NCBI GenBank assembly: GCA_017312345.1
Contig: BLAA01000003.1
Span: forward strand, 103,609-167,608
Reading direction: 5' to 3'
From: Candidatus Denitrolinea symbiosum
GTDB lineage: Bacteria > Chloroflexota > Anaerolineae > Anaerolineales > Villigracilaceae
DNA length: 64,000 bases
A program made the translations under genes and the position numbers. Numbering within the stretch: the stretch's first letter is position 1; each line of letters starts with the position of its first letter. The notes under the pieces were generated by a model, which worked only from the letters and a program-made list of their open reading frames with translations, was not told the origin of the DNA and did no database searches. This document shows positions 1 to 7,377 of this stretch, in pieces.

Positions 1-288
1 GTGTTCACGGCGCCGCTCACGTACGCGGCGTTGATCGTGATCGCGCTCGGGCTGGGAATCTTCTGGATGGTCAGGAAACAGGCTGCGGGTCGGAGGGAAT
101 CGCGGATGGACGTCCTCAGCCGCGAAAGCTTCGGCTTCGAGTGGCTGAACCGCCGCGTCGCCTCCTGGACCGTCGGGCTGGGTTCCGTTTTGCAAAGAAC
201 GCAGACCGGCGTGCTGAGTTGGAACGCGGTGGGCATCCTCGGCGCGCTGTTGATCGTTCTGGTCTTTCTCGTGTGGAGCGTGAAATGA
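1..288 (+). CDS. Antiporter-like membrane subunit of group 4 hydrogenase (HyfB/NuoL-like), C-terminal fragment
   Basis: Only the last 95 residues are in the window; the gene begins upstream, so the GTG at base 1 is just the first codon seen. What remains is two hydrophobic helices (about residues 7-24 and 77-93) around a polar stretch, like the C-terminal tail of NuoL/HyfB proton-pumping subunits. The stop overlaps the next start as ATGA (285-288), so the two are translationally coupled. The family call rests mainly on the downstream genes, which are a clear membrane-bound hydrogenase operon; NuoL versus another Mrp-type subunit cannot be decided from this piece. Confidence 0.6.
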   Translation: MFTAPLTYAALIVIALGLGIFWMVRKQAAGRRESRMDVLSRESFGFEWLNRRVASWTVGLGSVLQRTQTGVLSWNAVGILGALLIVLVFLVWSVK

Positions 289-1808
289 ACGCGGCTCTGA
301 TAACATGGATGATCGCGCTTCCGCTGGGCGCGTCCCCGCTCGTGTATTTGGCGGGACGGCTTGGCGTGCATAAAGCGGAGTTGAACGGACGCTCGGCGCT
401 GGTGCGCGGCCTGGCTTTATTGGTCCTGCTGGGCGCCTGGATCGTCTTCATTTTAGGCTGGCCCGGGTTCCTCGCCGGCGGCGCTCGCTTGCCATTCGCT
501 TTCGAGTCGATTGACATGCAGGCGGACGGCCTGAGCGTTTTACTGGCGGCCATGACGCTGACGCTGGGGACTCTCGTAGTCCTGTTCTCGGGCCCGTATA
601 TCGCCCGGGAAGCAGGCGAGGAAAAATACTACGCCATGCTGCTGGCGATGATCGGGATCATGATCGGGCTGGGATGCGCCAACGATCTGTTCAATCTGTG
701 GATGTGGTTCGAGGCGATGGCCGTCTCTTCGTACCTGTTGGTGGCGTTCTACCGCGAACGTTCGGCCGCGCTCGAAGCGGGCGTGAAGTACCTCGTGCAA
801 AGCGCGGCGGGATCGGCTCTGGTCCTGCTGGGAATTGCGCTGGTTTTGGCGAACACCGGCACATTGTCCCTGAACGCGATCCGGGAGACCGTCACGGCCA
901 TGCCCGCGCCGCCGTTGGGACTATCCCTGGCGGGCGCGCTGTTCGTGATCGGGTTCGGCGTGAAAGCCGCCTTTGTGCCTCTGCACACCTGGCTGCCCGA
1001 CGCGCATTCGCAGGCGCCCAGCGGAATCAGCGCCATGCTGTCTGGCGTGGTGATTGAGGCCGGTTTGATTGCGATGCTGCGCGCCCTGTCCGCGCTCGGC
1101 GGATTTTCCGTGTCGTGGGGCGCGCTCCTGCTGGCGTTCGGCGCGTTGAACATGTTCTTTGGAAACCTGATGGCCCTGCGCCAGACTCAGATCAAACGGA
1201 TGCTGGCGTATTCGAGCCTGAGTCACATGGGCTATATTTTGCTCGGCCTGGGATTTGCCTTGTACAACGGTCATCCGGCCGGCGCGCAGGGCGCAGCGTT
1301 CCATCTGTTCAACCACACCATCATGAAGGGACTGGCTTTTCTCGCGGTCGGCGCGTTGATGTACGCGCTGCTGGAGCAAAGCGGAATCCATCGTCCGCTT
1401 AAAGTGGACGATCTCGCCGGCGCGGCGCGCAAGTACCCCGTGGCGAGTCTGACCTTGAGCATCGCGTTGCTGGCGCTCGGCGGCCTGCCTCCGCTGGCGG
1501 GATTCATGTCCAAGTGGCAGATCTTCGTAGCGGGTTTTCAAGGCGGCAATCCCTGGTTGATGGGATTGGTCATCTTCGCGGCGTTGAACAGCGTCCTGTC
1601 CCTGGCGTATTACGCGCCCATCGTAAATATGCTGTATCGCCGCGAACCCAGCGAGCAGGTCCAGCGCGGCGCCGCGATCCCGGTCGCCATGACCATCCCG
1701 CTGATTTTACTGGCCCTGACAGTCGTGGTCATCGGCTTGTGGCCGGCGAGTATGAATTGGTTGACCGCGCCCGCCGCGCAAGCCTTCCTGGGTATGTTTG
1801 GGAAGTAG
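285..1808 (+). CDS. Proton-pumping antiporter-like subunit of group 4 hydrogenase (NuoM/HyfF/MrpD family)
   Basis: A 507-residue polytopic membrane protein with about 14 hydrophobic segments. The stretch near residues 230-260, containing HTWLPDAHSQAPSGISAML, is the hallmark of NuoL/M/N, Hyf and Mrp antiporter subunits. The conserved Lys/His of the pump channel are visible in QIKRMLAYSSLSHMGY and FHLFNHTIMKG. It would pass protons or sodium ions across the cytoplasmic membrane, driven by the attached hydrogenase. I chose ATG 285 because it overlaps the upstream stop (ATGA); longer in-frame starts lie inside the previous gene. Assignment between HyfD and HyfF types is not resolved. Confidence 0.85.
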   Translation: MNAALITWMIALPLGASPLVYLAGRLGVHKAELNGRSALVRGLALLVLLGAWIVFILGWPGFLAGGARLPFAFESIDMQADGLSVLLAAMTLTLGTLVVLFSGPYIAREAGEEKYYAMLLAMIGIMIGLGCANDLFNLWMWFEAMAVSSYLLVAFYRERSAALEAGVKYLVQSAAGSALVLLGIALVLANTGTLSLNAIRETVTAMPAPPLGLSLAGALFVIGFGVKAAFVPLHTWLPDAHSQAPSGISAMLSGVVIEAGLIAMLRALSALGGFSVSWGALLLAFGALNMFFGNLMALRQTQIKRMLAYSSLSHMGYILLGLGFALYNGHPAGAQGAAFHLFNHTIMKGLAFLAVGALMYALLEQSGIHRPLKVDDLAGAARKYPVASLTLSIALLALGGLPPLAGFMSKWQIFVAGFQGGNPWLMGLVIFAALNSVLSLAYYAPIVNMLYRREPSEQVQRGAAIPVAMTIPLILLALTVVVIGLWPASMNWLTAPAAQAFLGMFGK

Positions 1809-1818
1809 GAGCGTTTCG

Positions 1819-2133
1819 ATGGCAGATTTGATCTTATCTCCGGTCTTCGCCTTCGCGATCTACGGATTGCTGGTCGCGGTCCTTTACTTGTTTGGGAAAG
1901 GCATTGCCAAGCGCGGCAAACTCAGCGACTTGAAGGTCAGCGGATACGCCAGCGGCGAGGCGCATGATCGAACGCCGGCCGCGCCTGGTTACCGTCCGTT
2001 CTTTGTGGCGGCGCTGTTCTTCGCCATTTTGCACCTCGGCGTGTTGATGTTAGGCTCCAGCGGCCTGGCCCTCGTGAGCCTGGTCTATCTCGGCGGATTG
2101 ATCCTGGCCCTGCTGGCGCTGATTTTAGGTTAG
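1819..2133 (+). CDS. Small membrane subunit, NuoA-like, of the hydrogenase complex
   Basis: A 104-residue protein with three hydrophobic segments (about 5-27, 58-80, 83-103). The layout of one helix, a polar loop containing YASGE, then two helices recalls NuoA/NdhC, whose loop carries YECG. The Cys of that loop is absent here. ATG 1819 follows AGGA at 1807-1810 with an 8-base spacer. It lies between the antiporter subunit and the NuoB-like subunit, where a complex I-like enzyme would carry NuoA. The NuoA relation is my inference from layout; sequence support is weak. Confidence 0.5.
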   Translation: MADLILSPVFAFAIYGLLVAVLYLFGKGIAKRGKLSDLKVSGYASGEAHDRTPAAPGYRPFFVAALFFAILHLGVLMLGSSGLALVSLVYLGGLILALLALILG

Positions 2134-2142
2134 GAACCTGTT

Positions 2143-2646
2143 ATGAATATCACACAGCCCCACTTAAAGAAATTTATGGAAAGGATGGTCACCTGGGCGC
2201 GCGTCAATTCGCCCTGGGTGATCCATTTCAACAGCGGCTCCTGCAACGGATGCGACATCGAGATTCTCGCCACCCTGACGCCGCGCTACGACGTGGAACG
2301 CTTCGGCATCAAACTGCGCGGCAGTCCGCGTCACGCGGACGTGTTGGTCTGCACCGGTCCCGTCACGCGTCAGGCCCGCGAACGGCTTCTGCGAATCTAC
2401 GAACAAATGCCCGAGCCGAAATTCGTGGTGGCGGTGGGTTCGTGCGGAATCTCCGGCGGAGTCTTCCAGGGCTGTTACAACGTCATCGGTCACATTGACG
2501 AGGTCCTGCCGGTGAACGCGTTCATCCCCGGCTGTCCGCCCCGCCCCGAAGCGATCATAGACGGAATCGTCAAACTGCTGCAACACGTTCAACAAGGCGC
2601 GCCCGCGCCGCTTGCGACTCTTCCGAAACTTCAGGAGGCAGCATGA
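2143..2646 (+). CDS. Group 4 [NiFe] hydrogenase small subunit (NuoB/HyfI/EchC-like)
   Basis: A 167-residue soluble subunit holding the proximal [4Fe-4S] cluster next to the NiFe site. The ligand set is visible in order: SCNGCDIE (about residue 32), CTGPV, GSCGISGG and GCPPRPEAI, the NuoB/HycG/HyfI pattern. Length matches the short small subunits of group 4 enzymes and lacks the extra cluster domain of uptake hydrogenases. Its stop overlaps the start of the catalytic subunit (ATGA at 2643-2646), indicating coupled synthesis. Confidence 0.9.
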   Translation: MNITQPHLKKFMERMVTWARVNSPWVIHFNSGSCNGCDIEILATLTPRYDVERFGIKLRGSPRHADVLVCTGPVTRQARERLLRIYEQMPEPKFVVAVGSCGISGGVFQGCYNVIGHIDEVLPVNAFIPGCPPRPEAIIDGIVKLLQHVQQGAPAPLATLPKLQEAA

Positions 2647-4310
2647 CCACAGAGACTTTATTACAACGCGCGGCGGAGCTCCTGACCCCGTTCGCGAAAG
2701 ACAGAGCGCGTCCCGAAAGCAACCGCCTCGACGTGGCGATTTCCGCGAACGACCTGCCCGCCGCCGCAGAGACCCTGTCGAATGCAGACTGGGGCTACCT
2801 CTCCGCGATCACGGGCATGGACCTCGCGCCCGAAGCGGACGAGCTGGAAGCGCTGTACCACTTCTGCGACAAAGCCGCGGTCACGACGCTGCGCGTGCGT
2901 TTGCCGCGCGCAGGCCGCCCGGAGATTCCCTCCATCAGTCCACAGATTCCCGCGGCGGCATTTTTCGAGCGCGAGCTGGGCGAGATGCTCGGCGTGACGG
3001 TGGTCGGCACGCCCGACCCCTCGCGGCTCTTCCTGCCGGACGACTGGCCCGAGGGCGTCTATCCCCTGCGGCGCGATTTCAAACAGGAGCAGGCCGCGCC
3101 CGTCGAGACGGCGAACCGGCCCGAGGGCGGAAGAGTCGGGAATAAGTTTATCGTGCCGATCGGTCCCCAGCATCCCGCGTTGAAGGAACCCGGTCACTTT
3201 GAATTCGAAGTGGACGGCGAGATCATCACCGGCGCGCGTATGCGGCTGGGATACGTCCATCGCGGCATTGAGAAAGCCACCGAAGAGCGCAACTGGATTC
3301 AGAATCTCTATCTGCTCGAACGCGTCTGCGGCATTTGCTCGCACACGCATACCAGCGTGTATTCGCAGGGCGTGGAAAAACTGGCGCAGGTGGAAACGCC
3401 GCCACGCGCGCTGGCTATCCGCGAATTGGTGGCGGGACTCGAGCGCATCCACAGTCACCTGCTGTGGCTGGGCGTGGCCGCGCACGAAGCCGGGTTCGAC
3501 ACGCTGTTCATGTATTCGTGGCGCGACCGCGAAACCGTGATGAACCTGCTGGAGGAGTTGACCGGCAACCGCGTCAACTATTCGATCTGCGTGCTGGGCG
3601 GCGTAAAGCAGGACATCCTGCCCGAACAGGCCGCTTCCATCCATCAGGCGATTGGCTATCTCGAAGAACGCATCCGCTATTACCTGGACGTGGTGAGTTC
3701 GGACACGTTCTTTCTCCAGCGCACGCGCGGCATCGGGACCATGACCCTGGACGAAGCCAAACGCTTCGGCTCGCTCGGACCGACGGCGCGCGCCTCCGGC
3801 CTGCGGCGCGACGTGCGCCTCGACTCGCCCTACGGCGCGTACACGCGCTTCCCGGTCAGCATCGTGACCGACGAGCGCGGCGACCTGGAAGCGCGCTTCG
3901 CCGTGCGCATGAAGGAACTGCTCGTCACCTGCTCCACCATCCGCGCCATCGTGGACAACCTCCCGGCGGGCGAGTTGACCACGCGTTTCCCGCGCAAGAT
4001 TCCCGCAGGCGAAACCGTCAGCCGCGTCGAAGCGCCGCGCGGCGAAGTCTTCTACTTCATCAAGAGCGGCGGCGGCGAAAGTCCGACGCGGCTCAAAATC
4101 CGCACGCCCAGTTTATGCAACTGGACTTCGGTCTTAAACAAAGCCGTCGGCCACCAACTGGCGGACGTGCCGATGCTGATCGCCGGCATGGACCCGTGCT
4201 TCTCCTGTAACGACCGCATGGTCACCGTGCGCGGTAAGAAAGATTCGCGCTCCATGACCTGGTCCGAACTGCGCGAATACGGGATCCAAAAATATCAAGG
4301 GCGAAGATGA
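2643..4310 (+). CDS. Group 4 [NiFe] hydrogenase catalytic subunit, NuoC-NuoD-type fusion (HyfG/HycE-like)
   Basis: 555 residues. Residues 1-150 are a NuoC/30-kDa-like domain; the rest is NuoD/49-kDa-like. Unlike complex I, it keeps both pairs of NiFe-binding cysteines: ERVCGICSHTHT near residue 227 and DPCFSCNDR near residue 520. This marks a true hydrogenase that reduces protons or oxidises H2. The IGPQHPALKEPGHF signature opens the second domain. The C-terminal region has no obvious His-terminated cleavage tail, although the operon encodes a HycI-like protease. It could work as a ferredoxin- or formate-linked H2-evolving, ion-pumping complex; the electron donor cannot be told from this window. 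Confidence 0.93.
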   Translation: MTTETLLQRAAELLTPFAKDRARPESNRLDVAISANDLPAAAETLSNADWGYLSAITGMDLAPEADELEALYHFCDKAAVTTLRVRLPRAGRPEIPSISPQIPAAAFFERELGEMLGVTVVGTPDPSRLFLPDDWPEGVYPLRRDFKQEQAAPVETANRPEGGRVGNKFIVPIGPQHPALKEPGHFEFEVDGEIITGARMRLGYVHRGIEKATEERNWIQNLYLLERVCGICSHTHTSVYSQGVEKLAQVETPPRALAIRELVAGLERIHSHLLWLGVAAHEAGFDTLFMYSWRDRETVMNLLEELTGNRVNYSICVLGGVKQDILPEQAASIHQAIGYLEERIRYYLDVVSSDTFFLQRTRGIGTMTLDEAKRFGSLGPTARASGLRRDVRLDSPYGAYTRFPVSIVTDERGDLEARFAVRMKELLVTCSTIRAIVDNLPAGELTTRFPRKIPAGETVSRVEAPRGEVFYFIKSGGGESPTRLKIRTPSLCNWTSVLNKAVGHQLADVPMLIAGMDPCFSCNDRMVTVRGKKDSRSMTWSELREYGIQKYQGRR

Positions 4311-4323
4311 GATTGGACATGCG

Positions 4324-5247
4324 ATGAACCTTCTGACTTCCCTGTTCTCCCTCATGATCTTTCCGGCCGGCCTCGCCCTCATCCTGAGCGGCCTGCTGTA
4401 CGAATGGGCTGACCGGAAACTGGTGGCGCGCTTCCAAAACCGCGTCGGCCCGCGCTGGTTCCAGCCGTTCGCCGACATCCTCAAACTCCTGGCGAAGGAG
4501 GAGATCAAACCAAGCGGGCTGGACAGCGCGCTGTTCTACGGACTCCCCATCCTCGCCCTGACCGGCGCGTTGACCTCCGCTCTCTACGCCCCGATTCTGG
4601 GCCTGCCCCCGATTCATTCCTTCCCCGGCGATTTGATCGTCACCCTCTACCTGCTCTCGCTGCTGACCATCTCAATGGGACTGGCCGGCTGGAACGCATC
4701 AAGCCGCTTCTCGGTGATCGGCGCGACGCGTTCGCTCACGCAGTTATTCGCCTACGAAGCGCCCTTCCTGCTGGCCCTGCTCGGTCCCGCCATCGCCGCC
4801 AACTCATGGACGATCAGGGACGTCAGCGCCTACGCCGAAAATCACTGGCTGATCCTAACCCAGCCGGTCGGATTCGTCATCGCCTTGATCGGGCTGATGG
4901 GCAAACTCGAACTCCCGCCCTTCGACGCGCCCGAAGCCGAGACCGAGATCGTGGCCGGCGCGCTGACCGAATATTCCGGTCGCGGCCTGGCTCTCTTCAC
5001 CCTCGGAAAATCGGTGGAACTGGTCGTGGCGGTAAGTCTGGTGGCCGCGTTCTATCTGGGCGGCATCGGCAACCCGCTCCTGTTCCTGCTCAAGACTTTG
5101 GGCATCGTGCTGTTGATGTCGTTGCTGCAAGCCCTGCTCACCCGTCTGCGCATTGATCAGACGGTGGGCCTGTGGTGGCGTCTCGGCGCGTTATTGGCCC
5201 TGCTCCAGATATTGGTATTGATCCTCGTGAAAGGATGGCTGGCATGA
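4324..5247 (+). CDS. Membrane anchor subunit of hydrogenase (NuoH/HyfC family)
   Basis: 307 residues with about eight hydrophobic helices. The NuoH family features are present: a cytoplasmic loop with RVGPRWFQPFADILKLLAKE near residue 40 and PPFDAPEAETEIVAG near residue 200, acidic residues of the quinone/ion-coupling channel. It connects the soluble NiFe module with the pumping subunits. It starts 13 bases after the catalytic subunit and its stop overlaps the ferredoxin-like gene (ATGA, 5244-5247). Confidence 0.9.
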   Translation: MNLLTSLFSLMIFPAGLALILSGLLYEWADRKLVARFQNRVGPRWFQPFADILKLLAKEEIKPSGLDSALFYGLPILALTGALTSALYAPILGLPPIHSFPGDLIVTLYLLSLLTISMGLAGWNASSRFSVIGATRSLTQLFAYEAPFLLALLGPAIAANSWTIRDVSAYAENHWLILTQPVGFVIALIGLMGKLELPPFDAPEAETEIVAGALTEYSGRGLALFTLGKSVELVVAVSLVAAFYLGGIGNPLLFLLKTLGIVLLMSLLQALLTRLRIDQTVGLWWRLGALLALLQILVLILVKGWLA

Positions 5248-5669
5248 AGATCGGCTCTATGCTCAAAGATTTGCTGGTCTCGTTTTTCTCCGCGCCGGTC
5301 ACGGAGAAATATCCCTTCGAACGCCCCGAAACGGCTGAACGCTTTCGCGGCAAGTTGTATTTCGATCCCGCCAAATGCACGGGATGTAATCTCTGCTCCA
5401 AAGATTGCCCTGCGCACGCGCTGGAGATCGCGATCATCGACCGCGCCGCCAAACGCTTCGTGGCGCGCTACAATATGGATCGCTGCATCTATTGCGCGCA
5501 ATGCGTCCAGTCCTGCAAATTCAAATGTATCGGCATGTCGAGCGAGGACTGGGAACTGGCCTCGCTTCACAAGGCGCCGTTCGTGGTGAATTATGGAAAG
5601 GAAGAAGACATTGCCGCGCTCCTGGCGAAACCTTCTCAGGGAAAAACTGTCCCCGAACCGGCCGGGTGA
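5244..5669 (+). CDS. Polyferredoxin subunit of hydrogenase (NuoI/HyfH-like, 2x[4Fe-4S])
   Basis: 141 residues with two classic cluster motifs, CTGCNLCSKDCP (about residue 50) and CIYCAQCVQSCK (about residue 89). These carry electrons between an external donor and the NuoB-like small subunit. Start ATG 5244 was chosen because it overlaps the stop of the NuoH-like gene; the longer frame would run back inside that gene. The Pro-rich C-terminus (KTVPEPAG) overlaps the next ORF. Confidence 0.9.
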   Translation: MKIGSMLKDLLVSFFSAPVTEKYPFERPETAERFRGKLYFDPAKCTGCNLCSKDCPAHALEIAIIDRAAKRFVARYNMDRCIYCAQCVQSCKFKCIGMSSEDWELASLHKAPFVVNYGKEEDIAALLAKPSQGKTVPEPAG

Positions 5670-6123
5670 ACTTCCCGCCCCCGCGCGGACCTGCCTGGTG
5701 GGAACCGGCAGCGACCTGCGCGGAGACGATTCAGCCGGACTGGCGGTCGCGCGCGAACTGCTCCAGAACCCGCCGCGCGCCGAAAACCTGCTGATCGTGG
5801 AAGGCGGCCCCGCGCCGGAGAATTACGCCAACCGGATGCGCGCCTTTCGTCCCGAACTGGTCCTGTTCATTGACGCCGCTCACATGGACGAAACGCCCGG
5901 CGCTGTCCGCTGGATTCCGCTGGAGATGATCGACGGCATGAGCGCCTCATCGCATTCCCTGCCGCTTTCGATCCTGGCAAAATACCTCACGCTCGAATTG
6001 AATTGCGAAGTGGGCGTGTTGGGCATCCAGCCGGAGCAAAACGAACTCGACGCGGGACTCAGCCTCCCGGTCCGCGCCGCGGCGGACGAAATCAAAGCGG
6101 AGATCCGCCGGGTCTTTCCATAG
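5593..6123 (+). CDS. Hydrogenase maturation endopeptidase (HycI/HoxM family)
   Basis: Up to 176 residues. The peptidase core is clear: VGTGSDLRGDDSAG near residue 36 (the Asp ligates nickel), VLFIDAAHMDETPG near residue 93 and GIQPEQNELDAGLS near residue 145. Such enzymes clip the C-terminus of the hydrogenase large subunit after nickel insertion, which fits the operon. The listed ATG overlaps the ferredoxin-like gene by 77 bases. Family members usually start only a few residues before the VGTG motif, so a non-ATG start nearer 5647-5698 is possible and the N-terminus is uncertain. Confidence 0.85.
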   Translation: MERKKTLPRSWRNLLREKLSPNRPGELPAPARTCLVGTGSDLRGDDSAGLAVARELLQNPPRAENLLIVEGGPAPENYANRMRAFRPELVLFIDAAHMDETPGAVRWIPLEMIDGMSASSHSLPLSILAKYLTLELNCEVGVLGIQPEQNELDAGLSLPVRAAADEIKAEIRRVFP

Positions 6124-6184
6124 GGACACCGCGCGGCCGCAAAGTCCATCGAACAAAACCGCCAAATTTCTCCACAGCCAATTA

Positions 6185-6219
6185 TTGACAAAAAGTCTAT
6201 AGTTATGTAAACTATAGAC
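6185..6219 (+). promoter_or_regulatory. PadR promoter with overlapping perfect inverted-repeat operator
   Basis: A consensus -35 TTGACA lies at 6185-6190 and a weaker -10 TAAACT at 6208-6213, spaced by 17. Between and over them is a perfect 10-base inverted repeat, GTCTATAGTT (6195-6204) and AACTATAGAC (6210-6219), with a 5-base centre. It sits 16 bases ahead of the PadR start and is a natural autoregulatory operator, since PadR proteins bind such AT-rich dyads. The regulator assignment is inference from position. Confidence 0.75.
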
Positions 6220-6234
6220 AAAGGAGAACTGCTT

Positions 6235-6594
6235 ATGCCCGGTGGAAGAGGCCACGGCGGACGCCGCAAAATGTTTTTTCTCGAATCGTGCCTGCTGGCG
6301 CTTCTGCACCGCGAGCCCGGCTACGGATACAGCCTGATGGACGGCCTGAAGGAATTCGGCTTCCAGCCCGACGAAACAGACATCAGCGTCCTCTACCGCG
6401 CCCTGCGCAACCTGGAGACCGCCGGTCTCGTGGTCAGTTCGTGGGGCCAGGAAAGCCTCGGCCCCCAGCGGCGCGTCTACACCATCACCCCACAGGGCGA
6501 AGCGGCGCTCTCCGAATGGATCGAATCCCTGCGCCAGCGGCGCAAGGAAATCGAGGCGCTTGAAGCGGCGTACGACGCTGTCAAGAAAAAGTAA
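6235..6594 (+). CDS. PadR-family transcriptional regulator
   Basis: 119 residues. After a Gly/Arg/His-rich N-terminus (MPGGRGHGGRR) comes the PadR winged helix, about 13-85. The family signatures are visible: LLALLHREPGYGYSLMDGL, ISVLYRALRNLETAGLV and RRVYTITPQGEAAL. A C-terminal helix (90-119) would dimerise. RBS AAGGAG precedes the ATG. It heads a three-gene unit with the DUF5320 and NifX-like genes and has a dyad operator in its promoter, so it probably represses its own operon. The effector is unknown. Confidence 0.9.
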   Translation: MPGGRGHGGRRKMFFLESCLLALLHREPGYGYSLMDGLKEFGFQPDETDISVLYRALRNLETAGLVVSSWGQESLGPQRRVYTITPQGEAALSEWIESLRQRRKEIEALEAAYDAVKKK

Positions 6595-6622
6595 CCGACA
6601 AGGCATACGAAAGGAGTACAAC

Positions 6623-6862
6623 ATGCCATTCCAGGATGGAACTGGACCGCAAGGACAAGGTCCACGCACAGGACGCGGACAAGGCAACTGCAACGGTCAG
6701 GGCGGAACGGGAGGCGGACGCGGCCTCGGTCGCGGTCGCGGCTTCGGACGCGGCCGCGGCGGAGTCAACCTCCAGCAGGGCGCATCCCCGCTCAAAGCGC
6801 GGCTCGACGCGCTGCAAACCGCCATCGAAAAACTGTCCGAGAAGATCGGGCAGGGAAAGTAG
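6623..6862 (+). CDS. DUF5320-type Gly/Arg-rich small protein
   Basis: 79 residues. The N-terminal MPFQDGTGPQGQGPRTGRG matches the opening of DUF5320 proteins (usually MPxGDGTGPxGxGPxTGRG). A Gly/Arg repeat follows (GRGLGRGRGFGRGRGG), then a helix, about 56-79 (LKARLDALQTAIEKLSEKI), likely a short coiled coil. ATG 6623 has AAGGAG at 6611-6616. Members of this family commonly sit beside NifX/NifB-like dinitrogenase-cofactor proteins, as here. Function is unknown. Confidence 0.8.
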   Translation: MPFQDGTGPQGQGPRTGRGQGNCNGQGGTGGGRGLGRGRGFGRGRGGVNLQQGASPLKARLDALQTAIEKLSEKIGQGK

Positions 6863-6874
6863 CGAGTAGAAAGA

Positions 6875-7291
6875 ATGAAAATTGCCGCCATCACCGACGA
6901 TGAGAAGACCATCAGCCAGCACTTTGGACGGGCGCAATACTATCTGGTCGCCACCGTGGAAAACGGACAGATCGTCCAGCGCGAGACGCGTCCCAAACTC
7001 GGACACAACCACTTTTCCAGCCAGCCGCATGAACACGAGCATGAACATGGCGCGGAAGGCCACAGGCATCGCCACGGCGCGGACCCGGCCTCGCATGAGA
7101 AGCACATGCAAATGTCCGAAGCCATCGCCGATTGCGAAGCCCTGCTCTGCCGCGGCATGGGACGCGGCGCCTACGAAAGCCTGAAGGCGCGCGGCATCCG
7201 TCCCCTGCTCACCGACATCGCCGGCATAGACGAAGCCGTCCTCGCTTACGCCAACGGCCAGATCGTGGACCACCTCGAAAAGCTGCATTGA
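6875..7291 (+). CDS. NifX/MTH1175-like dinitrogenase-cofactor-family protein with His-rich loop
   Basis: 138 residues. MKIAAITDDEKTISQHFGRAQYY at the start and ADCEALLCRGMGRGAYESLKARGI in the middle match the NifX/NafY/MTH1175 fold, whose members hold or shuttle FeMo-co or other Fe-S/metal clusters. Between the two halves is an insert of about 38 residues with eleven histidines (HEHEHEH, HRHRH) that should bind metal ions. Cys residues in CEALLC may contribute. Third gene of the PadR unit. No nitrogenase genes lie in the window, so a role in general metal or cluster handling is more likely than nitrogen fixation. Confidence 0.8.
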   Translation: MKIAAITDDEKTISQHFGRAQYYLVATVENGQIVQRETRPKLGHNHFSSQPHEHEHEHGAEGHRHRHGADPASHEKHMQMSEAIADCEALLCRGMGRGAYESLKARGIRPLLTDIAGIDEAVLAYANGQIVDHLEKLH

Positions 7292-7294
7292 CGG

Positions 7295-7327
7295 AACGGC
7301 GCTCCGCGTAAAATACGGAGCGCCGTT
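7295..7327 (+). terminator. Terminator-like hairpin after the PadR unit
   Basis: A perfect 12-base inverted repeat, AACGGCGCTCCG (7295-7306) and CGGAGCGCCGTT (7316-7327), loop 9 bases, starts 3 bases after the NifX-like stop. The downstream tract is A-rich rather than T-rich, so intrinsic termination on the plus strand may be weak. Confidence 0.6.
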
Positions 7328-7377
7328 AAAAACTAAATTAGCCAGCCCTCCAAAAAGAAAAAAAGCACGGAGAAACA

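Noticed and set aside
2661..3644. Long minus-strand ORF opposite the hydrogenase large subunit
   Set aside because: Its translation has no recognisable motif and is the mirror of a strongly conserved gene; typical antisense openness in GC-rich DNA.
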